DNA from: Sphingomonas sp. Root710
GTDB taxonomy: Bacteria; Pseudomonadota; Alphaproteobacteria; Sphingomonadales; Sphingomonadaceae
Direction: 5' to 3'
Assembly: GCF_001429065.1 (NCBI RefSeq)
Contig: NZ_LMIB01000001.1
Location: 1,532,172-1,596,171, forward strand
DNA: 64,000 nt
Shown: piece by piece, positions 25,997 through 35,175 of the stretch
How positions within the stretch are numbered: the stretch's first letter is position 1
Layout: each line of letters opens with the position of its first letter
The notes under the pieces: generated by a model
What the model was told of the DNA's origin: nothing
Database searches by the model: none
Seen by the model: the letters and a program-made list of their open reading frames with translations, nothing else
Made by a program: the position numbers and the translations under genes

Positions 25997-28479
25997 TCCT
26001 TGCCCGGCCGCCCAGCCCCCGAATCCGTCCGAGCTGGCGGTTTGTCGCGCTGCTCGCCCTGATCGGGCCCGCCCTGCTGGCGGTGATGGCTCTGTTTCTG
26101 GGCGGCGAGATCAGGAGCGCTCGCAATGCTGGCGTCGCAGCCGGCAAATCGGTCGAATATAATCTGGCCGTGGCGGAGCTGTTGTCGCTGCTCAAGGATG
26201 CGGAGACGGGCCAGCGCGGCTATCTGATCAGCAGCGACAAGGCTTTCCTCGCGCCTTACATCGAAGCGCGCAGCCATTTCCGGGAGCAATGGGCCAACGT
26301 CATCCGGCTGACCCCGGCCGACGGGCCGGACGCCGACGACCTGCGCCGGGCGGACAGGCTGATCCACGCGAAATTCACCGAAATGCAGGCGCTGATCGAC
26401 CTTCACGACCGTACGGGCCCGGCCGCCGCCGCGACACGCCTGCGCGCTGGCGTGGGCAAGGGGCTGATGGACGAGATCCGCGCCATCTTCGCCCGCATCG
26501 AGAAGCGCGGGCGAACCAACCTGCACGCCATCCAGAACCATCAGAATGCGCGAAGCGAGCGCACGCGCATGGTGATCTGGGCCTATGTCGCGATTACCGC
26601 GCTTTCCGCGGCCATCGCCGGGCTGCTGATCGGCAGAGGGATGCGGATCCGTAACCGGCTGGGGCAGGAGTATCAGGAGGCCGCGACGCGCCAGACCGCA
26701 ATCTTCGAAGGTACGACCGACGCGATCATCGTGATCAACCCGAGCGGCAGCATCGAGACGATCAACCCCGCCGCCGAACAGATGTTCGGTTTCCAGCCGG
26801 ATGACCTGCTTCGCCGCGACATTTCCACGCTGATCGACATCGCGCCCGGCGAAGGCCCGTTCCTGGAGCGGATAGGCATCGACAAGGGCAGACTGCGCAA
26901 GACGGAAATGCTCGATGTATCCGGCCGCGACAGCCAGGGCGAGACCCTGTCGGTCGACATCACCCTGGGGACGATGCGCCTGCCCGACGGCCTTCACATC
27001 ATCGCGGCGCTGCGCGACGCCGCGAGCCGCAAGGAGGTCGACCGGCTCAAGGACGATTTCATTTCCACCGTCAGCCATGAGCTTCGCACGCCGCTGACAT
27101 CAGTGGTCGGCTCGCTGGGCTTGTTGCGCAGCGGCGCGGCGGGCGAGCTCCCCGCGCAGGCGCAGCGGCTGGCCGAGATCGCCGAGACGAACAGCCAGCG
27201 GCTGATCCGCCTGATCAACGACATTCTCGACATCGACCAGATCCGTAAAGGACGCATGGCGTTCGACTATGCTGTGGTCGACCTGCGCGACGTGATGACG
27301 CGAACCGTCCAGGCGATGCAGGGGCTGGCGGACCGGCGGAGCATCAAGATCGCCATGGCCATGCCCGACGAACCGGTGATGGCGTGCGCGGATGCTGAAC
27401 GCCTCATCCAGGTGGCGAGCAACCTCCTGTCCAACGCGATCAAATTCTCACCCGAGGGATCGGCGATCACCTTCGACCTGATCGGCGGGGGCGACGATCA
27501 CATCATCCAGATCACCGACCGTGGCCCCGGCATCGATCCCGACTTTGCCCGCCATATCTTCAACCGCTTCGCCCAGGGCGCCCGGCCCGACCGCAAGATG
27601 ATCGCGGGCACCGGCCTCGGCCTCGCCATATCGCGCGAGATCGTCCGCAACCATGGCGGCGACATATCCTTCGAAAATCGGGCCGAAGGCGGTGCGCGCT
27701 TCGCCTTCAGCGTGCCGCGCGACAGCGCCCAGGTCGTCGAGGGAGACCGTTCGGCGCGTCTCCTGATTTGCGAGGACGACAGCGACGCGGGCTTCACCAT
27801 CCAGTCGATCCTGACCGCTCATGGCTATGCCAGCGACCTCGTGACCACGGTGCGCGACGGCATCGCTCATGCCCGCTCGCAGACCTATAAAGCCGTGCTG
27901 CTGGACCTGACCCTTGCCGATTCCGATGGAACGGACCTGATGCGCGCCCTGAAGGCCGACAAGGGAACGCAGCAACTGCCGGTGATCGTTATATCGGGCA
28001 CCCCGCCGACCGGCGAAATCGACAGCAACAGCTATGCCGGCTGGCTGCAGAAACCGTTCGATCCGCCGCGCTTGATCCAGCTGATCCAGCGCGCGCTACG
28101 TCGCGCCGGCGCCCGCAAGGCGGTGATCCTCCATGTCGACGACGACGACGATACGCGCGAGCTTTTTTCGACTGCGCTGGCCGGGCGCGGATTGTTGCTC
28201 AGCGCCGCCAGCCTCGCCGCCGCCCGCACGATCCTGGCCGCGCGGCGCCCCGACGTGGTGGTGCTCGACCTCGGCCTGCCCGACGGATCCGGGGAGGATC
28301 TGCTCGTCGAACTGAAGAGATCGGACCAGCCCTTGCCAGTCATCCTGTATTCGGCCCAAGAGGTCGACAAGAAGGCGGGCGCGCTTGCCGATGCGGTGAT
28401 CATCAAGTCGCGCCGCGCGCTTCCCAAGCTCGCATCGACCGTGCTCGATATCGTCGACCGTCATGGAGGCCCGCAATGA
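25993..28479 (+). CDS. Hybrid histidine kinase CHASE3-PAS-HisKA-HATPase-REC-REC
   Basis: 828 residues. TM1 (about 17-38) and TM2 (about 194-216) flank a CHASE3 sensor (DAETGQRGYLISSDKAFLAPY). A PAS domain follows (INPSGSIETINPAAEQMFGF), then HisKA with His362 (VSHELRTP), HATPase_c (N box SNLLSNAIKFS; GTGLGLAIS) and two receivers: the first has ICEDD and LLDLTLADSDG, the second HVDDDDD and VLDLGLPDGSG. It overlaps both neighbours by four bases. CHASE3 kinases sense periplasmic or envelope cues; the ligand is unknown. Confidence 0.93.
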   Translation: MILARPPSPRIRPSWRFVALLALIGPALLAVMALFLGGEIRSARNAGVAAGKSVEYNLAVAELLSLLKDAETGQRGYLISSDKAFLAPYIEARSHFREQWANVIRLTPADGPDADDLRRADRLIHAKFTEMQALIDLHDRTGPAAAATRLRAGVGKGLMDEIRAIFARIEKRGRTNLHAIQNHQNARSERTRMVIWAYVAITALSAAIAGLLIGRGMRIRNRLGQEYQEAATRQTAIFEGTTDAIIVINPSGSIETINPAAEQMFGFQPDDLLRRDISTLIDIAPGEGPFLERIGIDKGRLRKTEMLDVSGRDSQGETLSVDITLGTMRLPDGLHIIAALRDAASRKEVDRLKDDFISTVSHELRTPLTSVVGSLGLLRSGAAGELPAQAQRLAEIAETNSQRLIRLINDILDIDQIRKGRMAFDYAVVDLRDVMTRTVQAMQGLADRRSIKIAMAMPDEPVMACADAERLIQVASNLLSNAIKFSPEGSAITFDLIGGGDDHIIQITDRGPGIDPDFARHIFNRFAQGARPDRKMIAGTGLGLAISREIVRNHGGDISFENRAEGGARFAFSVPRDSAQVVEGDRSARLLICEDDSDAGFTIQSILTAHGYASDLVTTVRDGIAHARSQTYKAVLLDLTLADSDGTDLMRALKADKGTQQLPVIVISGTPPTGEIDSNSYAGWLQKPFDPPRLIQLIQRALRRAGARKAVILHVDDDDDTRELFSTALAGRGLLLSAASLAAARTILAARRPDVVVLDLGLPDGSGEDLLVELKRSDQPLPVILYSAQEVDKKAGALADAVIIKSRRALPKLASTVLDIVDRHGGPQ

Positions 28480-28862
28480 GCGACACCCTGTGCATCTTCT
28501 ATGTCGACGACGAGGCCGACATCCGGATGATCGTCGAAATGGCGCTGCGGCTGCGTCCCGGCGTCGAGGTGCGCACCGCGATCTCGGGCGACGCCGCCTA
28601 TGAGATGCTGCACAATGACAGCTGGCGGCCCGACCTGATGATGGTCGACGTGATGATGCCGGGGCTGACCGGCCCGGAACTGCTCGACAAGTTGCGCGCC
28701 GACCCCGACACTGCGGGTCTGCCGGTCATCTTCGTGACCGCCCGCGCCCGGCCGCAGGACGTCCAGGCCTATATCGCCCAGGGCGCGCTGGGCGTTATCA
28801 CCAAGCCGTTCGACCCGATGACCCTCGCCGATCAGGTGCTGGAGCTTTTCAAGGGCGCGTAG
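28476..28862 (+). CDS. Single-domain response regulator
   Basis: A 128-residue stand-alone receiver: YVDDEAD, phospho-acceptor Asp58 (MVDVMMPGLTG), Thr (VTARA), Lys (TKPFDP). It is last in the regulator-kinase operon with an ATGA overlap, so it is likely phosphorylated by the same kinase and may serve as a branch or sink of the relay. Confidence 0.9.
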   Translation: MSDTLCIFYVDDEADIRMIVEMALRLRPGVEVRTAISGDAAYEMLHNDSWRPDLMMVDVMMPGLTGPELLDKLRADPDTAGLPVIFVTARARPQDVQAYIAQGALGVITKPFDPMTLADQVLELFKGA

Positions 28863-28924
28863 CTCTCCCCCGGAGCCTCAGATCGAGCTTGCACCCCGGG
28901 AGAAGCGCCGCCATCGGTGGCGGC

Positions 28925-29185
28925 ATGGATCTGGACTCCTTGCTTCTCCATTATTTCGGCACTGACGATCTCGACACGCTCGACGAGGACGCAATCGAGG
29001 CGGGGCGTGAACGGGCGATGATCGCCTTCGGCACCGAGGGCGATTCGGGGCGGCGTTTCGCATTGTGGATATTGCTTCACGCGCTGGGCAGCGCGCCCGA
29101 TCCCGACCGCGCCTTCAAGAATCCCGCCGACCGCAAGGCCGCCGAGGATTATGCCTGGGCGGCGGCGCGCATGGGCCGGTCTTGA
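28925..29185 (+). CDS. Small acidic hypothetical protein
   Basis: 86 residues from the ATG at 28925 (frame is open from TTG 28889). Mostly helical and acidic (DDLDTLDEDAIEAGRERA). The stop overlaps the TTG start of the next gene as TTGA, implying translational coupling to the YcaQ-like gene. No known domain recognised. Confidence 0.65.
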   Translation: MDLDSLLLHYFGTDDLDTLDEDAIEAGRERAMIAFGTEGDSGRRFALWILLHALGSAPDPDRAFKNPADRKAAEDYAWAAARMGRS

Positions 29186-30354
29186 CCGAAAGCCTATCGC
29201 CCGCGCAAGCGCGCCGGATCGCGCTGGCTGCGCAGGGGTTCGGCGCGGCCCGGCCGAGGACGGTCGGTCAGGCCCATCTCAAGCGGACGGTCGAGCGGCT
29301 CGCACTGCACCAGATCGACAGCGTCAACGTCCTGTCGCGCGCCCATTATCTCCCCGCCTTCTCCCGCTTGGGGAATTATGACCGCGCGCTGCTCGATCAT
29401 GCCGCCTGGGGCCCGAAGCGGGCGCGGCGGATGTTCGAATATTGGGCGCACGAGGCGTCGCTGCTGCCGCTCGATCTCCACCCGCTGCTGCGCTGGCGCA
29501 TGGCGGAGGCCGACCGCGGCGAGCGCGGCTGGACCGGGCTGCGTCCGTTCGCCACCGAACGGCGCGGAGAGGTCGAGGCGGTGCTCGACCGTATCCGCAG
29601 GGAAGGCCCCCTCGCCGCTTCGGACTTCGAGGAGGGCAAGAGCCGCAGCGGCTGGTGGGAATGGGGCGACAGCAAACGCAAGCTGGAATGGCTGTTCTGG
29701 GCAGGCCACATCACCACCGCCACCCGCCGCAACAGTTTCGAACGGGTCTATGACCTGACCGAGCGGGTGATCCCGGCAAGCATCCTGGCCCTTCCCACCC
29801 CCGGCAAGGCCACCGCCCACCGTGCCCTGATCGAGCGCGCCGCGCGGGCGCTCGGCATCGCAACCGAGGGCGACCTGCGCGACTATTTCCGCACCGGGGT
29901 CGCCGACAGCAAGGCGGCGATAACGGAACTCGCCGAAGAGGGCGTGCTCCTCCCCGCGTCGGTCAAGGGCTGGCGCAAACCGGCGTGGCTGCACCGCGAC
30001 GCACGCCTTCCCCGGAAGGTCTCGGCCCGCGCCCTGCTGGTGCCTTTCGATCCGCTGATCTGGGAACGGGCGCGTGCCGAAAGATTGTTCGATTTCCGCT
30101 ACCGGATCGAAATCTACACGCCCGCCGAAAAGCGCCAGCACGGCTATTATGTCCTGCCCTTCCTGCTCGGCGACCGGCTGGTAGCCCGCGTCGACCTGAA
30201 GGCCGACCGGCAGACGCGACAGCTGCTGGTCCAGTCCCGCCATCTCGAGCAGGGCGCGCCCGCGGAGACGATCGATCAACTCGGTGAGGAACTGGACCTG
30301 ATGGCGGCGTGGCTCGGCCTGGACCGGGTGCAAATGAAAGGCTCCGAGATTTAA
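29182..30354 (+). CDS. YcaQ/AlkZ-like winged-helix DNA glycosylase
   Basis: About 390 residues starting at TTG 29182, which overlaps the previous stop; no ATG or GTG lies near the family start (LSPAQARRIALAAQGF). The HTH_42 winged-helix family includes AlkZ and YcaQ, which unhook DNA interstrand crosslinks. A motif QIDSVNVLSRAHYLPAFSRLG near residue 45 matches the family, as does VPFDPLIWERARAERLF near 290; the catalytic QxQ-type residues differ between subgroups and I cannot confirm activity. Role in DNA-damage repair is family-based. Confidence 0.85.
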   Translation: MTESLSPAQARRIALAAQGFGAARPRTVGQAHLKRTVERLALHQIDSVNVLSRAHYLPAFSRLGNYDRALLDHAAWGPKRARRMFEYWAHEASLLPLDLHPLLRWRMAEADRGERGWTGLRPFATERRGEVEAVLDRIRREGPLAASDFEEGKSRSGWWEWGDSKRKLEWLFWAGHITTATRRNSFERVYDLTERVIPASILALPTPGKATAHRALIERAARALGIATEGDLRDYFRTGVADSKAAITELAEEGVLLPASVKGWRKPAWLHRDARLPRKVSARALLVPFDPLIWERARAERLFDFRYRIEIYTPAEKRQHGYYVLPFLLGDRLVARVDLKADRQTRQLLVQSRHLEQGAPAETIDQLGEELDLMAAWLGLDRVQMKGSEI

Positions 30355-30424
30355 TCTCCGATTCCCGGGAAACCCCCATCCCCTCCGATAGTTGTCTGCG
30401 CCGGGGGCGACAGGGAGACCGGAC

Positions 30425-30772
30425 ATGCACGCGACACGACTGGGGCTGCTGACAGCGGCGATCATCGCCATCAACCCCGCCGTCGCAGCGGCACAGACAC
30501 GCGCGGGGCTCGCCACCACGCTGCGCCAACTCGATGCAGCCTTCGTCTGCCCGCAATTCCTGCCCAGCGATGAGGCGCGGCGGGTGGAAATTTCCCAGTT
30601 CGGCCGCGCGCTCGCCGCAAAGGGCGTCAGCTTCGCCCAGGCCACCGAAATCCGCGCGCGCTTCCTGACGCGGCACAATTGCAATGCGCCGGTCGAGGCT
30701 GAGGCGACCGCCATCGCGGAGCCCACGTCCGCGACGGTCGCGCCGATCGCCATCGCCACGGCACCTCAATAA
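30425..30772 (+). CDS. Small exported hypothetical protein
   Basis: 115 residues from the ATG at 30425, which has SD GGGAG and gives a signal peptide (LLTAAIIAINPAVAAA). Two Cys flank the central helical region (FVCPQF and HNCNAP), and the tail is Ala/Thr/Pro-rich. Probably periplasmic with one disulfide. No family recognised. Confidence 0.65.
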   Translation: MHATRLGLLTAAIIAINPAVAAAQTRAGLATTLRQLDAAFVCPQFLPSDEARRVEISQFGRALAAKGVSFAQATEIRARFLTRHNCNAPVEAEATAIAEPTSATVAPIAIATAPQ

Positions 30773-30816
30773 GCAAAACCCTTCCTCCGCAGGCGATCGC
30801 GCTCTAGAGCGCTGGC

Positions 30817-32151
30817 ATGGATTATCAGGTGCATGTGATCGGCGGCGGGCTGGCCGGGTCGGAGGCCGCGTGGCAATTGGCGGAAGCGGGCATCCGTGTG
30901 CGGCTGTCCGAGATGCGCGGAATAGAAGCGACGCCGGCACATCAGACCGACAGCCTTGCGGAGCTGGTGTGTTCGAACAGCTTCCGGTCGGACGACCCGA
31001 ACAACGCGGTGGGCCTGCTCCATGCCGAGATGCGAACGCTCGGCTCGCTGATCATGAAGACCGCCGACGCGCACCGCGTCCCCGCCGGATCAGCGCTGGC
31101 GGTCGACCGCGAGGGCTATGCCGAAGGCGTCACCCGCGCGATCGAAACCCATCCCAATATCGAACTGGTTCGCGAGCGGATCGATGTTCTGCCGGGCAGC
31201 GGCCCGACGATCGTCGCGACCGGCCCGCTGACCGGCGAGGCGCTCGCGGGATCGATCGGCGACGCGACCGGCGCCGACGCGCTCGCCTTCTTCGATGCGA
31301 TCGCGCCGATTGTCCATAAGCATTCGATCGACATGGACGTCGCCTGGATGGCCTCGCGCTGGGACAAGGGCGAAACCAAGGATTACATCAACTGCCCGAT
31401 GAACAAGGAGCAGTATCTCGCCTTCCATCAGGCACTGCTCGACGGTGAGAAGGGCGAGTTCAAGGAATGGGAAAAGGACACGCCCTATTTCGACGGCTGC
31501 ATGCCGATCGAGGTGATGGCGGAGCGCGGCGTCGACACGTTGCGCTATGGACCGATGAAACCCGTGGGCCTCGATGATCCGCGCACCGGCCGCTGGCCCT
31601 ATGCGGTGGTGCAGCTACGCCAGGACAATGCGCTGGGCACGCTGTGGAACATCGTCGGCTTCCAGACCAAGCTGAAGCATGGCGAGCAGACGCGCATCTT
31701 CCGTACCATTCCCGGCCTGGAGAATGCCGAGTTCGCCCGGCTCGGCGGCCTGCACCGCAACACTTTCATCCAGAGCCCCAAGCTGCTCGACGCGACGTTG
31801 CGGCTGAAGAGCAGCCCGCATATCCGCTTCGCCGGACAGATCACCGGTTGCGAAGGCTATGTCGAATCCGCGGCGATCGGCCTGCTCGCCGGGCGCTTCG
31901 CCGCCGCCGAACTGCTCGGCCAGCCGATCGCGCCGCCGCCCGGGACCACCGCGCTGGGCGCGTTGTTAGGCCATATCACCGGCGGCGCAGATGCGGCCAC
32001 CTATCAGCCGATGAACGTCAATTTCGGCCTGTTCCCGCCGGTCGAGGGCGCGCGCGGCGGACGCAAGCGCAAGGCCGACCGCAAGGCGATGTTCGCCGAA
32101 CGCGCGGGCGAGGATCTGAAGGCGTGGATGGCGGACGTCAGCGCCGCCTGA
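30817..32151 (+). CDS. trmFO: Methylenetetrahydrofolate-tRNA-(uracil-5-)-methyltransferase TrmFO
   Basis: A 444-residue flavoprotein that makes m5U54 in the tRNA T-loop using methylene-THF and FADH2. The FAD-binding start [19 protein letters not shown], the conserved [19 protein letters not shown] block with the active-site Cys, and the [20 protein letters not shown] block are all characteristic. Length is normal. Its 3' end overlaps the opposing gene by 14 bp. Confidence 0.97.
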   Translation: MDYQVHVIGGGLAGSEAAWQLAEAGIRVRLSEMRGIEATPAHQTDSLAELVCSNSFRSDDPNNAVGLLHAEMRTLGSLIMKTADAHRVPAGSALAVDREGYAEGVTRAIETHPNIELVRERIDVLPGSGPTIVATGPLTGEALAGSIGDATGADALAFFDAIAPIVHKHSIDMDVAWMASRWDKGETKDYINCPMNKEQYLAFHQALLDGEKGEFKEWEKDTPYFDGCMPIEVMAERGVDTLRYGPMKPVGLDDPRTGRWPYAVVQLRQDNALGTLWNIVGFQTKLKHGEQTRIFRTIPGLENAEFARLGGLHRNTFIQSPKLLDATLRLKSSPHIRFAGQITGCEGYVESAAIGLLAGRFAAAELLGQPIAPPPGTTALGALLGHITGGADAATYQPMNVNFGLFPPVEGARGGRKRKADRKAMFAERAGEDLKAWMADVSAA

Positions 32152-32548
32152 TCAGATGGGCGATGCTGTCGGTATGATGCGGCCGGCCATTCTCTGCCGG
32201 CGCGCATTCCTCCTCGATCGCGGCCCGGATCTTCTCAAGCTCCTTTTCGGTCAAATGCTCGATCCCGATATATTCGTTCCGCGCCGTTTTAATCGCGCGG
32301 ATCAGTTCGTCGAGCTTGGCCTGCATCGCCGCCGCGTCACGGTTCTGGGCGTTCTGGATAAGGAACACCATCAGGAAGGTGATGATCGTCGTCGTCGTGT
32401 TGACGATCAGTTGCCAGGTATCTGAAAATCCGAAGATCGGCCCGCTCGCGCCCCACAAAGCGATCGCGATCGCCGCGATGATGAAGGCGAGCGGCTGCCC
32501 CACCGCCGTGGCCATCCTGGCGGCGATCCTGGTAAACAGTTGATCCAT
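32138..32548 (-). CDS. Low-affinity iron permease family protein
   Basis: 136 residues with two membrane helices (about 20-40 and 48-66) separated by [21 protein letters not shown], the hallmark of this family (PF04120). The C-terminal half is a soluble helix ([13 protein letters not shown]). Bacterial members are often annotated low-affinity iron permease by homology to fungal Fet4, but transport is not proven. It probably shares a transcript with the 72-residue gene before it (14 bp gap). Confidence 0.82.
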   Translation of the reverse strand: MDQLFTRIAARMATAVGQPLAFIIAAIAIALWGASGPIFGFSDTWQLIVNTTTTIITFLMVFLIQNAQNRDAAAMQAKLDELIRAIKTARNEYIGIEHLTEKELEKIRAAIEEECAPAENGRPHHTDSIAHLIRRR

Positions 32549-32562
32549 CGGCTTTCCTTCGT

Positions 32563-32781
32563 TCAGGCGGCCGTCAGTTCGGACCCGCGCTTCAACGCCT
32601 TCTTGCCGTCATCGGTCTCGACAAGATAGGCCGGATTTTCGGCGCTACCCCGACGGACGATCCGCGCGCCTTCGATCGTGCGCTGGACGCGCCGCTCGAA
32701 GCGCTCGACGACATGGCCATGGGCGCTGTGCGCACCCCATTTCCAGCTGATCTTCTGGCCTTTGCGGAACATGTTCGGCAT
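32563..32781 (-). CDS. DUF2945 (TUDOR-like) small protein
   Basis: A 72-residue basic protein matching the DUF2945/hypervirulence-associated TUDOR pattern: FRKGQKISWKWGAHSAHGHV at the start and AYLVETDDGKKALKRGSEL at the end. Function is unknown in the family. Immediately upstream of the iron-permease-like gene. Confidence 0.8.
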   Translation of the reverse strand: MPNMFRKGQKISWKWGAHSAHGHVVERFERRVQRTIEGARIVRRGSAENPAYLVETDDGKKALKRGSELTAA

Positions 32782-32867
32782 GACGGCATTCTTCCGTCCG
32801 ACAACATCCGGCGCGCCCGGCTGTTCCGGATTGGCCTTTTCGGAACTGAGCGGCTAGAGGCCTGCCG

Positions 32868-34049
32868 ATGGATGCATCTCAGCTTCGCGTCGCCCTGTTC
32901 ACGGGCAACTATAATTATGTCCGCGACGGAGCGAACCAGGCCCTGAACCGACTGGTCGGCTATCTGCTCAAGCAGGGCGCGGCGGTGCGCGTATATTCTC
33001 CGACGGTGGCACAGCCCGCCTTTCAGCCGACCGGTGATCTGGTCCATATTCCTTCGCTGCCCGTGCCGGGCCGCGCCGAATATCATTTCCCGCTTGGCAT
33101 CCCCCGGCGCGTGCGGCGCGACATCACCGCTTTCGCGCCGAACATCCTGCACGTCGCCAGCCCGGAGATATTGGGCCATCGCGCGGTGAGCCTGGCGCTG
33201 CGCCGCAAGCTGCCGGTGGTTGCATCGGTCCACACCCGCTTCGAAACCTATTTCCGCTATTATGGGCTCGCCTTCCTCGAACCGGTAGTCGAGGCGCTGC
33301 TGCGCCGTTTCTATCGCCGTTGCGACGCGATCTTCGCGCCTTCGGAATCGATGGCGCAACTGCTGCGCGAACAGCGGATGAGCTATGACGTCGGCATCTG
33401 GTCGCGCGGCATCGACCGGACGATCTTCCAGCCCGAGCGGCGCAGCGACGCATGGCGGCAATCGCTGGGCATCGCGCCCGACGACGTCGTGATCGGCTTC
33501 GTCGGGCGGCTCGTCATGGAAAAGGGCCTCGACGTCTTCGCCGACACGATCGATCAGTTGCAGCGCCGCCAGATAAGGCACAAGGTGCTGGTGGTGGGCG
33601 AAGGCCCGGCACGCGACTGGTTCGAGAAGCGTCTGCCCGACGCGATCTTCGCAGGCTTCCAGAAGGGCGAGGATCTGGGCCGCGCGGTTGCGTCGATGGA
33701 CATGCTGTTCAACCCGTCGGTCACCGAAACCTTCGGCAATGTGACGCTGGAGGCGATGGCGGCGTGCCTGCCGGTGGTCGCCGCGCGCGCGACCGGCAGT
33801 GAGAGCCTGATCGATGACGGCATTACCGGGCGGCTGATCCAGCCGGGCCGCACCCACGCCTTCGCCGACGCGCTGCAGACCTATTGCGAGGACGCCGGAC
33901 TGCGCCGCTCGATCGGCGAGGCGGGCCTGAAGTCGAGCGAACGTTACGGCTGGGACCAGGTTAATCAGGAACTGGTCGATTCCTATATCCGCATCGTCCG
34001 CCAGCATCAGGCGGGCGTCCGCGTCGCACGCCAGAGCCCGGTGCCCTGA
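32868..34049 (+). CDS. Group 4 glycosyltransferase
   Basis: A 393-residue GT-B enzyme of family GT4. The N-terminal domain begins RVALFTGNYNYVRDGANQA and has the acceptor-side SVHTRFETYFRYYG. The C-terminal domain has GFVGRLVMEKGLDVFADTI and the E-x7-E nucleotide-sugar motif (TETFGNVTLEAMAACLPVV). It resembles the GDP-mannose mannosyltransferase/SqdX subgroup that decorates glycerolipids. Sugar and acceptor are not determined; a membrane-lipid role is inference. Confidence 0.9.
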   Translation: MDASQLRVALFTGNYNYVRDGANQALNRLVGYLLKQGAAVRVYSPTVAQPAFQPTGDLVHIPSLPVPGRAEYHFPLGIPRRVRRDITAFAPNILHVASPEILGHRAVSLALRRKLPVVASVHTRFETYFRYYGLAFLEPVVEALLRRFYRRCDAIFAPSESMAQLLREQRMSYDVGIWSRGIDRTIFQPERRSDAWRQSLGIAPDDVVIGFVGRLVMEKGLDVFADTIDQLQRRQIRHKVLVVGEGPARDWFEKRLPDAIFAGFQKGEDLGRAVASMDMLFNPSVTETFGNVTLEAMAACLPVVAARATGSESLIDDGITGRLIQPGRTHAFADALQTYCEDAGLRRSIGEAGLKSSERYGWDQVNQELVDSYIRIVRQHQAGVRVARQSPVP

Positions 34050-34103
34050 ACCACAATCGTCCCTAAGCCTAGCAGGGGAGGATTGGAGTTCTCCCTCTTT
34101 GGT

Positions 34104-34481
34104 TCATGTCCCCAGCAACGGGGCAAGATCGATATAGACCTGGACGCGGTCGACCTGCCGCTCACCGCTGCGCCGCAAATAGGTTGCGACCGGCATGCTC
34201 ACCGCGCTGCCGTCGAGCCGGGTATAGGTGACGATCGCGAGCGAAACCGCCTTGTCGCCATCGATCACGATCTCTTCGATCTGATGCCGCATCGACCGGA
34301 GCGTCGCCCAGAAGCGTGCGGAATTATCAAGCGCGGCCTCCTTGCCGCGGACGACGGGCCGGTTGCCCAACCGGGTTTCATAATTCGGACTAAGCCATGG
34401 GCCGATCCGGTCTCGATCCATCGCATCGACATCCCGAAAGAAATCGACGACCCATGTCTTGTCGTCGGTTGGGTTCTGCAC
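34104..34481 (-). CDS. SnoaL/NTF2-like protein 1
   Basis: 125 residues from GTG 34481, preferred because GGAGG lies 6 bp upstream; GTG 34493 is the longest alternative. NTF2-like cone fold indicated by the start WVVDFFRDVDAMDRDRIGPW and the strand pattern ALDNSARFWATLRSMRHQI. Such proteins bind small hydrophobic ligands or catalyse isomerisation/dehydration. Just downstream of the MarR-type regulator on the same strand. One of four such genes in the cluster. Confidence 0.75.
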   Translation of the reverse strand: MQNPTDDKTWVVDFFRDVDAMDRDRIGPWLSPNYETRLGNRPVVRGKEAALDNSARFWATLRSMRHQIEEIVIDGDKAVSLAIVTYTRLDGSAVSMPVATYLRRSGERQVDRVQVYIDLAPLLGT

Positions 34482-34526
34482 ATCATCCTCCACAACGCGA
34501 TCCGGACCGTCGACCGCGGAAATCGA

Positions 34527-35063
34527 TCAGCTCTCCTTGGTCTTCCGGCCGCTTTTCGTCCGCTTGGCGTGCGCCGCCGCCTGGCCCTGGAGGGGAGCGC
34601 GGCTGAGGTCGTTATTCTGTTCGACCAGCGTCTTGAGCATCGCCATGAAGCTGTCGCGCTGGGCAGGTTCGAGCGGCGCGAGAATCCTTTCGGCATGGGC
34701 GGGGATGACCTTCGCCATGTCGATCAGCACCTGGCGGCCGGCCTGGGTCAATTCGAGATGGAGACGGCGTCCGCCGATCACGTGGCGCACGATCCACCCC
34801 TTCTGCTCGAGGCGCAGGCTGACCACGTTGATCGTGGTACGATCGACCGCGATCAGCCCGCCGATCAGCCGCTGATCATTATCGGGATTGTCGCGTATCG
34901 CCTGAAGCGCAGCATATTGCACCGGCGTGACGTCGATATCCGAGGAGACTTCGAGGAACAGCGCCAGGACGATCTGATAGAGCTGGCGCACCAGGAAGCC
35001 GAGTGCGTTCTGGTAGTCCGGCAGGTTTTCGCCGTCCCCCGTCGATAGATCGTTCCCCGCCAC
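34527..35063 (-). CDS. MarR-family transcriptional regulator
   Basis: A 178-residue winged-helix protein. GTG start at 35063 with AGGAG 6 bp upstream. The MarR fold is seen in TPVQYAALQAIRDNPDNDQR, the recognition helix region (IAVDRTTINVVSLRLEQKGW) and the wing (VRHVIGGRRLHLELTQAGR). The C-terminus is basic (AKRTKSGRKTKES). It is divergent from the amidohydrolase, and a perfect palindrome sits in the shared promoter region, so it is the likely regulator of the catabolic cluster; ligand probably an aromatic acid (inference). Confidence 0.9.
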   Translation of the reverse strand: MAGNDLSTGDGENLPDYQNALGFLVRQLYQIVLALFLEVSSDIDVTPVQYAALQAIRDNPDNDQRLIGGLIAVDRTTINVVSLRLEQKGWIVRHVIGGRRLHLELTQAGRQVLIDMAKVIPAHAERILAPLEPAQRDSFMAMLKTLVEQNNDLSRAPLQGQAAAHAKRTKSGRKTKES

Positions 35064-35145
35064 AGCAACTCCTGTTCTCCCGCGCCGGCAGTCCTAGCCC
35101 ACGGCTTCTCCGCTCGACAACCACTTTACCCCTGGCGCGACTCAC

Positions 35146-35163
35146 GTTACAGTATACTGTCAT
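35146..35163. promoter_or_regulatory. Operator copy 1, palindrome ACAGTATACTGT
   Basis: GTTACAGTATACTGTCAT contains a perfect 12-bp palindrome (35149-35160). It lies 12 bp before the amidohydrolase ATG and 83 bp from the marR start. An almost identical element, reversed, is at 38164-38181 before the SDR gene. The two agree at nearly every position of GTTACAGTRTACTGTCA. Confidence 0.65.
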
Positions 35164-35175
35164 AAGGAACAAAGC

